A stretch of DNA of 13,440 nt from contig JAIELU010000225.1 of the NCBI GenBank assembly GCA_019752775.1, positions 1 to 13,440 on the forward strand, given 5' to 3'. The notes beneath the pieces are model-generated. The model was not told the DNA's origin. It did not search any database and was given only the letters and a program-made list of their open reading frames with translations. The translations under genes and the position numbers were made by a program. Shown in pieces: positions 7,167 through 13,440 of the stretch. The stretch's first letter is position 1, and the number at the start of each line of letters is the position of its first letter. The DNA comes from Campylobacterales bacterium (GTDB lineage Bacteria; Campylobacterota; Campylobacteria; Campylobacterales; Arcobacteraceae).

Positions 7167-7215
7167 TCACCTATTTAATTGATGAAATCATATTAGATTA
7201 ATCATTTCATGTCAA
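7167..7215 (-). promoter_or_regulatory. Promoter and autoregulatory operator of the Rrf2 gene
   Basis: On the minus strand: -35 TTGACA (7215-7210), a 17-base spacer, -10 TATGAT (7192-7187), and one base later the third copy of the palindrome (7167-7185), here with one degenerate arm (TCACC and GATGA, 9 bases apart). The intact arm AGGTGA also serves as the Shine-Dalgarno of the Rrf2 gene. The leader would be only about 20 bases. The -35 box lies 25 bases after the last gene of the upstream operon and no terminator was seen there, so read-through into rrf2 is possible. Confidence 0.82.
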
Positions 7216-7240
7216 GTACATTACTATAATAATTAAAAAT

Positions 7241-8173
7241 TCAGCCAATCTTTGCGATTCTAAAAGCAACTGCATGTTCATAAATTAAAGAATTACTATA
7301 AAAACAAGTAACCATTCCATTACATGGTGCTAAAAATTGGTGTATTATTTCACCTTCTAAAGAGTGAACTATTTCGCCAATAACTTGATCTTTTGATACA
7401 TAATTTCCAGGAAGTTCTTTTGATATAAAAATACCACTTCGTGGAGATTTTACGACAGCAATAGAATTTCTATCAATTACAGTTGATTCATATCCATTAA
7501 AAATATGATAATCAATGATTTTGGTTTTATCCATAAATCTTATCATCGCTTGATTTATTTGACTTGCAATTTTTTTATCAACTTGATTATCCCCTGGACA
7601 TATAATTGAAAAAGCCTTTGTTCCCCAAAGTTGCCAATTATATTGCAAAGTAACAGTATCTATTGATTTCATAGTTCTGTGATGAATCATTTTAAAACCA
7701 AATTTTTTTGCACCTATTAAATCTTCATATCCACTTTTGAAAAGTTTTATATATGGTAAACAAGTAGCTGGATCTGGTCGTCTTTCTAAGATAATTCCAA
7801 AATCATAACCATTTATTGCATCAAATATTTTTTTGGCAATTCTTTGTGTTGTTTCACCTTGTTCGTAACCTGGAAACATCATATTAAGGTCTGTATTATC
7901 CAAAGGCCAAAATCTTTTTCCAATATTTAAAGCATAATGATTAATTGATGGAATTATTAAAACATCACCTTTTATTTTATCCTTCTCAATTTTATTTTTG
8001 AAAAAATCAACCATTGCAGAAGAACAATATAATGGTAAAATTGATTCTCCTTCCATTGCACCTACAATGGCAACTTTAGGAGCTTTTGGATTAGTTCCTT
8101 TAAATAAATATCCCTCAACAACTAAAGGAGCACGACTTAGTGATTCAATTCTTAATATTTCAATTTTTTCCAC
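7241..8173 (-). CDS. AstE/AspA-like (M14 superfamily) protein lacking key catalytic residues
   Basis: This is a divergent homologue of succinylglutamate desuccinylase/aspartoacylase, 310 residues from GTG 8173. The fold markers remain: IPSINHY, PLDNTDLNMMFPG (90-102) and a C-terminal beta-barrel (about 240-310, PRSGIFIS and APCNGMV). Alignment by eye with the upstream paralogue shows that the zinc motif HGDE is replaced by MEGE (M40; only E43 kept), the DLNR arginine is M98, the second zinc histidine (DIHSS) is E130 in IILERR, and the catalytic glutamate (VVEMG) is I191. Hydrolytic zinc chemistry is therefore unlikely; a binding, scaffold or changed-chemistry role is inferred. GTG 8173 is chosen over TTG 8197 because GGAG (8183-8180) lies 6 bases upstream. 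It overlaps the previous gene by 14 bases and is last in the operon. Confidence 0.85.
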   Translation of the reverse strand: MEKIEILRIESLSRAPLVVEGYLFKGTNPKAPKVAIVGAMEGESILPLYCSSAMVDFFKNKIEKDKIKGDVLIIPSINHYALNIGKRFWPLDNTDLNMMFPGYEQGETTQRIAKKIFDAINGYDFGIILERRPDPATCLPYIKLFKSGYEDLIGAKKFGFKMIHHRTMKSIDTVTLQYNWQLWGTKAFSIICPGDNQVDKKIASQINQAMIRFMDKTKIIDYHIFNGYESTVIDRNSIAVVKSPRSGIFISKELPGNYVSKDQVIGEIVHSLEGEIIHQFLAPCNGMVTCFYSNSLIYEHAVAFRIAKIG

Positions 8174-9113
8174 TATTATCTCCAAAAATTCTAGCAATTA
8201 ATGAACCCTCGTAAACAACAGGATATTCTCTTAAAGTAAATAATATTCCATCATTTGGAGCAATTAGCGTAGCAAAAATTGTTCCTGTTAAGGGGTCTAC
8301 AATATCTCCAATTTTGTCATTCTTTTTAATAATTGCACAATGGTCAAGAGCAGGAATAAATAAACCACTTTTAGGAGCATTTAAATAAAAAACTTCTCCA
8401 ACTTCTGAATTAAAAGCTTCTCTTGTTACAAAATCTTCTTTACATTCAAGTATTCCTTCTTTTTTCATAAGATTTAAAATACCTAATAATAATTGGTGTC
8501 CATATGCTTTTGTAAGCCTCATTCCAACACCCATTTCAACAACCAAAGTTTTTGTACCCATTGAGTTCATTGTATGTGAAAAAGTTGATTCTAAAACGGT
8601 AACTGCATCATGTATCCAAATAAAATCACAATTTAACTCTTTTGCAAGTGGTAAAGTAGATTTTGAGAACTCTTTATTTATTCTAATTTGTGGAATTTCT
8701 CGTAAAAAAATATTACTTGAATGAATATCAATAGCAATATCACTTCCTTTTACATCATTTGCTAAAGCAAAAACAACTTGTCCTGGCAAAAATTCATTTG
8801 CACTTCCAGGAAAAGCTCTGTTTAAATCAATATCATATAAAGGAAATCCTCGAGTAATAGAATCGACTCCCAAAGAGTTAACCGAAGGGTAAATATCAAC
8901 TATTCCTTTTAATTTATCACTATTATTTTTTAGCCAAGTAGCAAGAAGATATATTACTAATTGACCTTCCAACTCATCTCCGTGTATTCCACTTACAATT
9001 GAAATTCTTTTTATTTTATTATTAGCTTTTTCAAGTGGCTCAAATCTTGTTCTTTTTATAGATAATTTCTCACCTACTGGTAACTCGGATGTAAAAATCT
9101 CTGTTGTGTTCAT
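8160..9113 (-). CDS. Succinylglutamate desuccinylase/aspartoacylase family zinc hydrolase
   Basis: This is a cytoplasmic M14-like metal-dependent amidohydrolase with 317 residues. Family members cleave N-acyl groups from amino acids (N-acetyl-aspartate, N-succinyl-glutamate). All expected residues are visible: zinc ligands H44 and E47 in GIHGDELEG, DLNRAFPG with R99 (substrate carboxylate binding), the third zinc ligand H131 in DIHSS, and catalytic E193 in VVEMG. The C-terminal beta-barrel (about 230-312) covers the active site in known relatives. There is no signal peptide. The substrate is unknown; no arginine-catabolism (ast) genes are nearby, so the AstE name should not be assigned. The start codon shares its A with the stop of the alpha-E gene (TAATG), with GAGG just upstream, so the two are probably translationally coupled. 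A near-paralogue lacking these residues follows directly. Confidence 0.92.
   Translation of the reverse strand: MNTTEIFTSELPVGEKLSIKRTRFEPLEKANNKIKRISIVSGIHGDELEGQLVIYLLATWLKNNSDKLKGIVDIYPSVNSLGVDSITRGFPLYDIDLNRAFPGSANEFLPGQVVFALANDVKGSDIAIDIHSSNIFLREIPQIRINKEFSKSTLPLAKELNCDFIWIHDAVTVLESTFSHTMNSMGTKTLVVEMGVGMRLTKAYGHQLLLGILNLMKKEGILECKEDFVTREAFNSEVGEVFYLNAPKSGLFIPALDHCAIIKKNDKIGDIVDPLTGTIFATLIAPNDGILFTLREYPVVYEGSLIARIFGDNSGKN
8180..8183 (-). promoter_or_regulatory. Ribosome binding site deciding the GTG start of the second AstE-like gene
   Basis: GGAG lies inside the end of the preceding gene, 6 bases before GTG 8173. The longer TTG start at 8197 has no comparable site. Confidence 0.6.
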
Positions 9114-9769
9114 TAATCCTCAACTATTATTTTATTAATTTTGGCATTTATAGAATTCATTATTATCTCATGAGAATCATTTTTATCATGGGGACTAAAT
9201 CTTGAATTTGGTGCTAAGATTGTTACGATTTTATCTATTTCATCCATTACAACTAATGAAAATTCTTTATCTCTTCCTAGTCTTAAGTGAAAATCTACTT
9301 TTTCAACAAGTTTTCCAAGTCTAATGAAATAATCACTTGCTTGTCTATGTTGTTTTCTAGTTAATTCACCCCAAATTTCACTAATTAAAGATAAAACATT
9401 ATCAATAAATCTACAATCAATTTCTAAACCTGACTGTTTTAATAAATTAGTCAATTCAACAACTGAACCAAAAGCTTCAGTATCCATATTAGTTCTACTA
9501 ATAATTGCATTTTCTTTAGCAAAGTTAATCAAATTATGCAAATTAGCATGATGATTTCCAAAAACCGCTTCATTTAAAAAATGCTTTGCATCCAAATATT
9601 CTAAATCAATTCCTAATTTTTTGTAAATCTCTTTACCACTATCTTTATTTGTATCAATAATCTTATCAAAAGCATCAACTACTTCAAGTAATATTGCTTC
9701 AATTCTTTCTAAATATCTTCCAAACCAATATAAATTAGATGCTACATTTGCAGTTAATAATTGCTCCAT
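9113..9769 (-). CDS. Alpha-E domain protein (DUF403), short form
   Basis: This is an all-helical protein of unknown biochemical role that accompanies circularly permuted ATP-grasp enzymes in many bacteria. It has 218 residues from ATG 9769. The family opening NVASNLYWFGRYLERIEA (about 7-24) is clear, and the helix SRTNMDTEAFGSVVEL (near 91-106) matches the conserved middle of the family. Typical members are near 310 residues, so this is a short version. ATG 9769 is preferred to the longer in-frame start at 9808 because GGAGG (9780-9776) lies 6 bases before it and only one base separates it from the ATP-grasp stop. The context implies that it works with the ATP-grasp protein; what it does there is not known to me. 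Confidence 0.88.
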   Translation of the reverse strand: MEQLLTANVASNLYWFGRYLERIEAILLEVVDAFDKIIDTNKDSGKEIYKKLGIDLEYLDAKHFLNEAVFGNHHANLHNLINFAKENAIISRTNMDTEAFGSVVELTNLLKQSGLEIDCRFIDNVLSLISEIWGELTRKQHRQASDYFIRLGKLVEKVDFHLRLGRDKEFSLVVMDEIDKIVTILAPNSRFSPHDKNDSHEIIMNSINAKINKIIVED

Positions 9770-9770
9770 C

Positions 9771-11135
9771 TTATGCCTCCATAACCCAAGTATCTTTAAA
9801 TCCACCACCTTGAGATGAATTCACTAAATAATTTCCAGCTTCCATAGCATATCTTGTAAGTCCACATTTCCAAACTTTTGGTTCATCGCTCATTACGACA
9901 TAAGCTCTAAAATCAGCTTTTCTAGGAACTATTTCATCGTTTAAATAACACTCTTCATCATAAAATTCTATTAATTCTTGAGCAATAAATCTTCTAGGAT
10001 TTGCTTCAATAATTGTTTTTAAATCTGCTAACTGAATTTTTGTCATGGCATGTCCAAACATTACACCATAACCACCTGCTTCTGCAACATCTTTAATTAC
10101 CAATTTTTCCATATTGTCAAAAATGTATTTTTTATCCTCTTTGAAATAAGGCAAATATGTTGGTGCATTATCTAATAAAGGTTCTTCTCCTAAATAATAT
10201 TTAATCATTTTTGGAACAAAATAATAAATACCTTTATCATCAGCAACTCCATTTCCAGGAGCATTCATAATCGCTACATTTCCAGCTAAATATGCTTCCA
10301 TAATTCCTGGAACTCCAATTAAACTCTCTGAATTAAAGAATTTTGGATCTAAAAATTCATCGTCTAATCTTCTATAAACAGCTCCAACACGAACTAATCT
10401 TCCATCATAATTTTTGAAAAATAAAATTTTATTTTGAACGATTAATTCATCATTTCTTACAAGCTGAGCGCCTATTTTTTTTGCTAAATATGCATGTTCA
10501 TAATATGCTGAATTAAATCTTCCAGGAGTTAACACAACATTTATTCCACCACAATTTACATAATCCATAGATTCTAACAACATTGATGGATACTCTTTTA
10601 TGGGTTTGATTTTTAGTTTTTCAAAAAAAGTTGGATAAATTTTTCTATAAATATCTCGAATAGATAACGGATAACTAGCTCCACTTGGAACTCTTAAATT
10701 ATCTTCTAAAATAACCCATTTATCAGAAACAGTATCTTTTACTAAATCAATTCCATTTATATGTGTACGAATTTTTTTGGAAGGAGAAAATCCATGAAGT
10801 TCTTTTAAATAACCTTTTGCTTGGTAAATAAACTCTTCAGGAATTATATTGTCTTTAACAATATTTTTTGTAGTATATAAATCTTCTAAAAATAGATTTA
10901 AAGCCTTTATTCTTTGACTTAATCCTTTATCAATTATATCAAACTCTTTAGTTTCTATAATCCTTGGAATAACATCAAAAGGTAAAGATCTCTCAATAAA
11001 ATTTCCATCTTTGTAAAGATTGAAATTAACAGCAAACTTATCCATATACTTCTGGAACTCTTTTATTTTTTGTCTATCTTGATTTGAAAAGGTTTCCCAA
11101 AAGATTTCAGATACACTATTTTTCTTATTACTCAA
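9771..11135 (-). CDS. Circularly permuted type 2 ATP-grasp protein
   Basis: This is a predicted ATP-dependent carboxylate-amine (peptide/amide) ligase of the COG2308 type, cytoplasmic, 454 residues. Family landmarks occur in order: EDNLRVPSG (144-152), VYRRLDDEFLDP (253-264), NAPGNGVADDK (291-301), YYLGEEPLLDNAPTYLP, the glycine-rich AEAGGYGVMFG (351-361), DFRAYVV (408-414), and GLTRYA with NSSQGGGFKDTW (439-450). The start is TTG 11135, strongly supported by AGGAGGT 5 bases upstream. The length is close to that of full relatives, with no break. It heads a four-gene operon with alpha-E and two AstE/AspA-like proteins. Iyer and colleagues proposed for such ATP-grasp/alpha-E neighbourhoods a role in making peptide tags or small peptides; the substrate is unknown. 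No transglutaminase or Anbu-like gene is present in this window. Confidence 0.93.
   Translation of the reverse strand: MSNKKNSVSEIFWETFSNQDRQKIKEFQKYMDKFAVNFNLYKDGNFIERSLPFDVIPRIIETKEFDIIDKGLSQRIKALNLFLEDLYTTKNIVKDNIIPEEFIYQAKGYLKELHGFSPSKKIRTHINGIDLVKDTVSDKWVILEDNLRVPSGASYPLSIRDIYRKIYPTFFEKLKIKPIKEYPSMLLESMDYVNCGGINVVLTPGRFNSAYYEHAYLAKKIGAQLVRNDELIVQNKILFFKNYDGRLVRVGAVYRRLDDEFLDPKFFNSESLIGVPGIMEAYLAGNVAIMNAPGNGVADDKGIYYFVPKMIKYYLGEEPLLDNAPTYLPYFKEDKKYIFDNMEKLVIKDVAEAGGYGVMFGHAMTKIQLADLKTIIEANPRRFIAQELIEFYDEECYLNDEIVPRKADFRAYVVMSDEPKVWKCGLTRYAMEAGNYLVNSSQGGGFKDTWVMEA
9776..9780 (-). promoter_or_regulatory. Ribosome binding site of the alpha-E gene
   Basis: GGAGG, formed by the last codons of the ATP-grasp gene (Met-Glu-Ala-stop), lies 6 bases before ATG 9769. 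It fixes this start rather than ATG 9808. Confidence 0.75.
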
Positions 11136-11140
11136 ATTAC

Positions 11141-11147
11141 ACCTCCT
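11141..11147 (-). promoter_or_regulatory. Strong Shine-Dalgarno for the TTG start of the ATP-grasp gene
   Basis: AGGAGGT lies 5 bases before TTG 11135. It is the best ribosome binding site in the window and justifies the unusual start codon. No convincing promoter could be picked in the AT-rich 11148-11260; a short inverted repeat GTATA-N5-TATAC (11218-11232) is the only structure noticed. Confidence 0.8.
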
Positions 11148-11260
11148 GAACTAGATAAATTCTAGTCTCATTTGTCTAAAAATAAACTAAATTATTTTAT
11201 TACCCAACAATTTGATTGTATAATTACTATACATAAGTAAATGATTATTTTTTATTATCC

Positions 11261-11292
11261 AAAAAAAAAGAGGAAGGATAAAATATCCTTCC
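11261..11292 (-). terminator. Intrinsic terminator of typA
   Basis: On the minus strand GGAAGGATA (11292-11284) pairs perfectly with TATCCTTCC (11280-11272) around a 3-base loop, followed by TC and a run of nine T (11269-11261). It begins about 30 bases after the typA stop and separates typA from the ATP-grasp operon. Confidence 0.92.
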
Positions 11293-11322
11293 CCTTTTAC
11301 AAAACAGTTAAAAAAATATAGA

Positions 11323-13137
11323 TTAGTTATATTTCTCTTTTTTTGCAGTTCTTTTTCTAACAGTTGGATCTAATTCTCTTTTTCTAACTCTTACAGAAAT
11401 AGGTGTAATCTCAACTGATTCATCTTCTTCAATCCACTCTAAAGCATTTTCTAAAGACATATTTCTTGGTGGAACTAATTTAATAGCTTCATCAGCACCT
11501 GAAGATCTAACATTTGATTGAGCTTTCCCTTTAGTTGGGTTAACATCTAAATCATTATCTTTTGCATGTTGACCAATTACCATTCCAACATATACTTTAT
11601 CTTGAGGTTTAACGAACATAATTCCTCTATCTTGTAAGTTGAAAATTGAATAACCAACAGCTTCACCAGCTTCCATAGAAACTAATGCTCCATATTTTCT
11701 AGATTCAACCATTCCTGAGTATGGTCTAAAATCTAAGAATGAGTGATTCATAACACCCTCACCTTTAGTTTCAGTTAAGAATTCTGTTCTAATACCAATT
11801 AAACCTCTTGCTGGGATTTCAAATTCAAGTCTTGTATAACCAGCACCCATTGGCACCATATTAGTCATATTTGCTTTTCTTTTTCCAAGTTTTTCAATAA
11901 TAGCACCGGTATGTTCATCAGGTAAATCAATTACTAAATGCTCAAATGGTTCAGTTTTAACACCATCTTCCATTTTTGTAATAACTTCAGGTCTTCCAAT
12001 ACAGAATTCAAAACCTTCTCTTCTCATATTTTCAGCAAGAATACAAATTTGTAATTCCCCTCTTCCGTTAACTTTAAATTTACCCTCACCAACTTGCTCA
12101 TAATTCATAGCAATATTAGTATTCATTTCAGCAGCTAATCTTTCGTTAATTTTATTTGAAGTAATGAATTTACCTTCAGTTCCTGCTAATGGAGAATCAT
12201 TAACAGCAAATGTAACTGATAAAGTTGGCTCTTCAATATGCATAGGGTCAAGAGGCATTGGATTTAAAGGATCACATAAAGAATCCCCAACATCGATTGT
12301 TTCAAAACCAGCAACGGCAATAATATCACCTGTTCCAGCTGTTTTAATATCAAATCTTTCCATACCTTTAAATCCGATAAGTTTAGAAACTCTTCCTTTT
12401 ACTTTTTCACCATCTGCTTTACATAAAACAACCGTTTCACCCATTGAAATAGTACCATTAAAGATTCTAGCGATTCCGATTTTCCCAATAAAGTTATCAT
12501 AGTCAAGTGTAAATACTTGAAGTTGTAAACCATTTTCATCAGACCCCTCAGGTTTTGGAACTTCTGTTAAAATAGTTTGAAATAATGGTGTTAAATCTTT
12601 ATTTTCATCTTCTAAAGCTAGTTTTGCATATCCATCTCTAGCAGCTGCATAAACAACTGGGAATTCTAATTGCTCATCTGTTGCACCCATTTGTGCAAAT
12701 AAGTCAAATACTTCATCTACAACTCTATCTGGATCTCCACCTGGTTTATCAATTTTATTAATAACAACGATTGGTCTGTGTCCTAAAGATAAAGCTTTTT
12801 TTACAACGAATTTTGTTTGAGGCATAACACCCTCTTGCGCATCAACAAGTAATAAAACAGAATCAACCATTTTTAAAACCCTCTCAACTTCCCCACCAAA
12901 ATCGGCATGGCCTGGAGTATCAATAATATTAATTCTCACCCCTTCGTAATCAATAGCAGTATTTTTAGAAAGAATTGTAATCCCTCTTTCTTTTTCAATA
13001 GCATTACTATCCATTACTCTTACATCTACATTTTGGTGCGAAGAAAACGTACCTGATTGTTTTAATAACTCATCTACTAATGTTGTTTTACCGTGGTCAA
13101 CGTGCGCAATTACAGCGATATTTCTAATGTCTCTCAT
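11323..13137 (-). CDS. typA: Ribosome-associated translational GTPase TypA/BipA
   Basis: This is a cytoplasmic GTPase related to EF-G and LepA that binds the 70S ribosome and aids growth under stress, low temperature and ribosome assembly in bacteria where it was studied. It has 604 residues, full length for the family. G motifs: AHVDHGKTT (11-19), RGIT (51-54), DTPGH (73-77), NKID (127-130) and YAAA (163-166). Domain 2 follows (about 200-290), then the EF-G-like domains III and V. The family-specific C-terminal domain is intact (NVRSSGADEAIKLVPPRNMSLENALEWI and EDESVEITPISVRVRKR near the end). The start ATG 13137 gives the family N-terminus MRDIRNIAVIAHVDHG; the ribosome site (AAGAGAA) is weak. 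It is monocistronic, with its own terminator, and divergent from the gene at 13307. Confidence 0.98.
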   Translation of the reverse strand: MRDIRNIAVIAHVDHGKTTLVDELLKQSGTFSSHQNVDVRVMDSNAIEKERGITILSKNTAIDYEGVRINIIDTPGHADFGGEVERVLKMVDSVLLLVDAQEGVMPQTKFVVKKALSLGHRPIVVINKIDKPGGDPDRVVDEVFDLFAQMGATDEQLEFPVVYAAARDGYAKLALEDENKDLTPLFQTILTEVPKPEGSDENGLQLQVFTLDYDNFIGKIGIARIFNGTISMGETVVLCKADGEKVKGRVSKLIGFKGMERFDIKTAGTGDIIAVAGFETIDVGDSLCDPLNPMPLDPMHIEEPTLSVTFAVNDSPLAGTEGKFITSNKINERLAAEMNTNIAMNYEQVGEGKFKVNGRGELQICILAENMRREGFEFCIGRPEVITKMEDGVKTEPFEHLVIDLPDEHTGAIIEKLGKRKANMTNMVPMGAGYTRLEFEIPARGLIGIRTEFLTETKGEGVMNHSFLDFRPYSGMVESRKYGALVSMEAGEAVGYSIFNLQDRGIMFVKPQDKVYVGMVIGQHAKDNDLDVNPTKGKAQSNVRSSGADEAIKLVPPRNMSLENALEWIEEDESVEITPISVRVRKRELDPTVRKRTAKKEKYN

Positions 13138-13164
13138 TGATTCTCTTTGATATAAATTTTCGCG

Positions 13165-13170
13165 ATTATA
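13165..13170 (-). promoter_or_regulatory. Likely -10 box of typA
   Basis: A perfect minus-strand TATAAT lies 27 bases before ATG 13137, giving a short leader of about 20 bases. No good -35 box is present 17 bases upstream (AATTTT), as is common in Campylobacterota promoters. Confidence 0.6.
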
Positions 13171-13174
13171 CTAA

Positions 13175-13201
13175 AAAATAGCTTAAAAAAATTGCTATTT
13201 T
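13175..13201. repeat. Inverted repeat in the typA upstream region
   Basis: AAAATAGC (13175-13182) is inverted as GCTATTTT (13194-13201) around an 11-base A/T centre. It covers the place of the typA -35 region, between the divergent typA and the gene at 13307. It could be a protein-binding dyad; in such AT-rich sequence it may also be chance. Confidence 0.35.
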
Positions 13202-13269
13202 AGTACTTTTTGCTTATAAATTTTAAAATTTATCTATTTTAAATTAACTCTTTATTAATTAAATTTGTT

Positions 13270-13275
13270 TATAAT
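13270..13275 (+). promoter_or_regulatory. Likely -10 box of the plus-strand gene at 13307
   Basis: A perfect plus-strand TATAAT lies 31 bases before the TTG start. The -35 position is occupied by AT-rich sequence without a recognisable hexamer. The predicted transcript start is near 13282. Confidence 0.5.
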
Positions 13276-13306
13276 AGACTTTTAATACTTGGTATAAAGG
13301 TTTTTT

Positions 13307-13440
13307 TTGAAACAAATTTCTCAATATAAATTAATATTATTTACAGCTATTCTCTTTACAACTTTTTACAATTTCTCATTTTTTAAAAATGTATTAATTA
13401 CTTACCCAAATGAGGGCTTAAATATTATTTATATTACATC
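13307..13440 (+). CDS. N-terminus of a probable phosphoethanolamine transferase (EptA-like), cut by window edge
   Basis: The plus-strand frame is open from TTG 13307 to the window end, 44 full codons. AAAGG (13296-13300) lies 6 bases before TTG. The peptide begins MKQISQYKLILFTAILFTTF and continues with YNFSFFKNVLITYP. It is a hydrophobic first transmembrane segment followed by a motif resembling the start of lipid A/LOS phosphoethanolamine transferases (in E. coli EptA a similar FFKQVL stretch follows the first segment). These inner-membrane enzymes transfer phosphoethanolamine from phosphatidylethanolamine to lipid A, core sugars or flagellar rod protein. The catalytic periplasmic sulfatase-like domain is outside the window, so the call rests on the N-terminal pattern alone; another membrane protein is possible. 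Confidence 0.55.
   Translation, partial: MKQISQYKLILFTAILFTTFYNFSFFKNVLITYPNEGLNIIYIT

Noticed and set aside
9070..9088. TCACCTACTGG resembling the Rrf2 operator
   Set aside because: It has only the left arm, lies inside the coding sequence of the AstE/AspA gene and has no promoter elements at the fixed distance.
8160..9113. Naming the active hydrolase astE (arginine succinyltransferase pathway)
   Set aside because: No astA, astB, astC or astD homologue is nearby, and the operon partners are an ATP-grasp and an alpha-E protein, so only the family can be assigned.
11218..11232. GTATA-N5-TATAC dyad upstream of the ATP-grasp operon as an operator
   Set aside because: The arms are five A/T-rich bases and occur only once; chance is likely in this composition.

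Overview
The window is AT-rich and gene-dense. Nearly all genes lie on the minus strand; only a gene fragment at the right edge is on the plus strand. Low GC, Arcobacter-like protein sequences (an MCP with a long poly-HAMP region, an EptA-like N-terminus, TypA) and very A/T-rich promoters suggest Campylobacterota, most likely the Arcobacter group. This is inferred from sequence character, not from a search. No tRNA, rRNA, CRISPR array, insertion sequence or prophage gene was seen.

Region 1 (1-7161, minus) is a sulfate-uptake island with its apparent regulator. Reading leftwards in the direction of transcription: an Rrf2-family repressor (7161-6700), a periplasmic sulfate-binding protein gene broken by a one-base deletion (6335-5251), a membrane chemoreceptor (5038-2645), and the permease/ATPase genes cysT-cysW-cysA (2500 to the left edge, cysA cut). 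Three promoters, in front of rrf2, sbp and cysT, share one design: TTGACA, a 17-bp spacer, TATAAT or TATGAT, then an imperfect palindrome whose minus-strand form is TCACC-N9-GGTGA-like, beginning one base after the -10. This strongly suggests that the Rrf2 protein represses itself and the sulfate transporter through one operator. Intrinsic terminators after the MCP and after rrf2 make these separate transcription units.

Region 2 (7241-11135, minus) is a tightly packed four-gene operon: a circularly permuted ATP-grasp protein, an alpha-E protein, and two tandem AstE/AspA (M14-like) proteins. The first AstE/AspA protein keeps all recognisable catalytic residues. The second has lost two zinc-ligand histidines, the substrate arginine and the catalytic glutamate. 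The ATP-grasp/alpha-E pair is thought to be an amide/peptide ligase system of unknown product; pairing it with one active and one apparently dead deacylase is the most unusual system here.

Region 3 (11261-13440): typA/bipA, a translation-associated GTPase with a clear terminator, is divergent from a plus-strand gene that starts at TTG 13307 and runs off the window. Its N-terminus resembles a phosphoethanolamine transferase.

How the genes fit together: Sbp would deliver sulfate to CysTW, driven by CysA. The MCP between them may sense a ligand, but it has its own promoter and terminator. With sbp frameshifted, sulfate uptake is compromised unless the shift is an assembly error or another binding protein substitutes.
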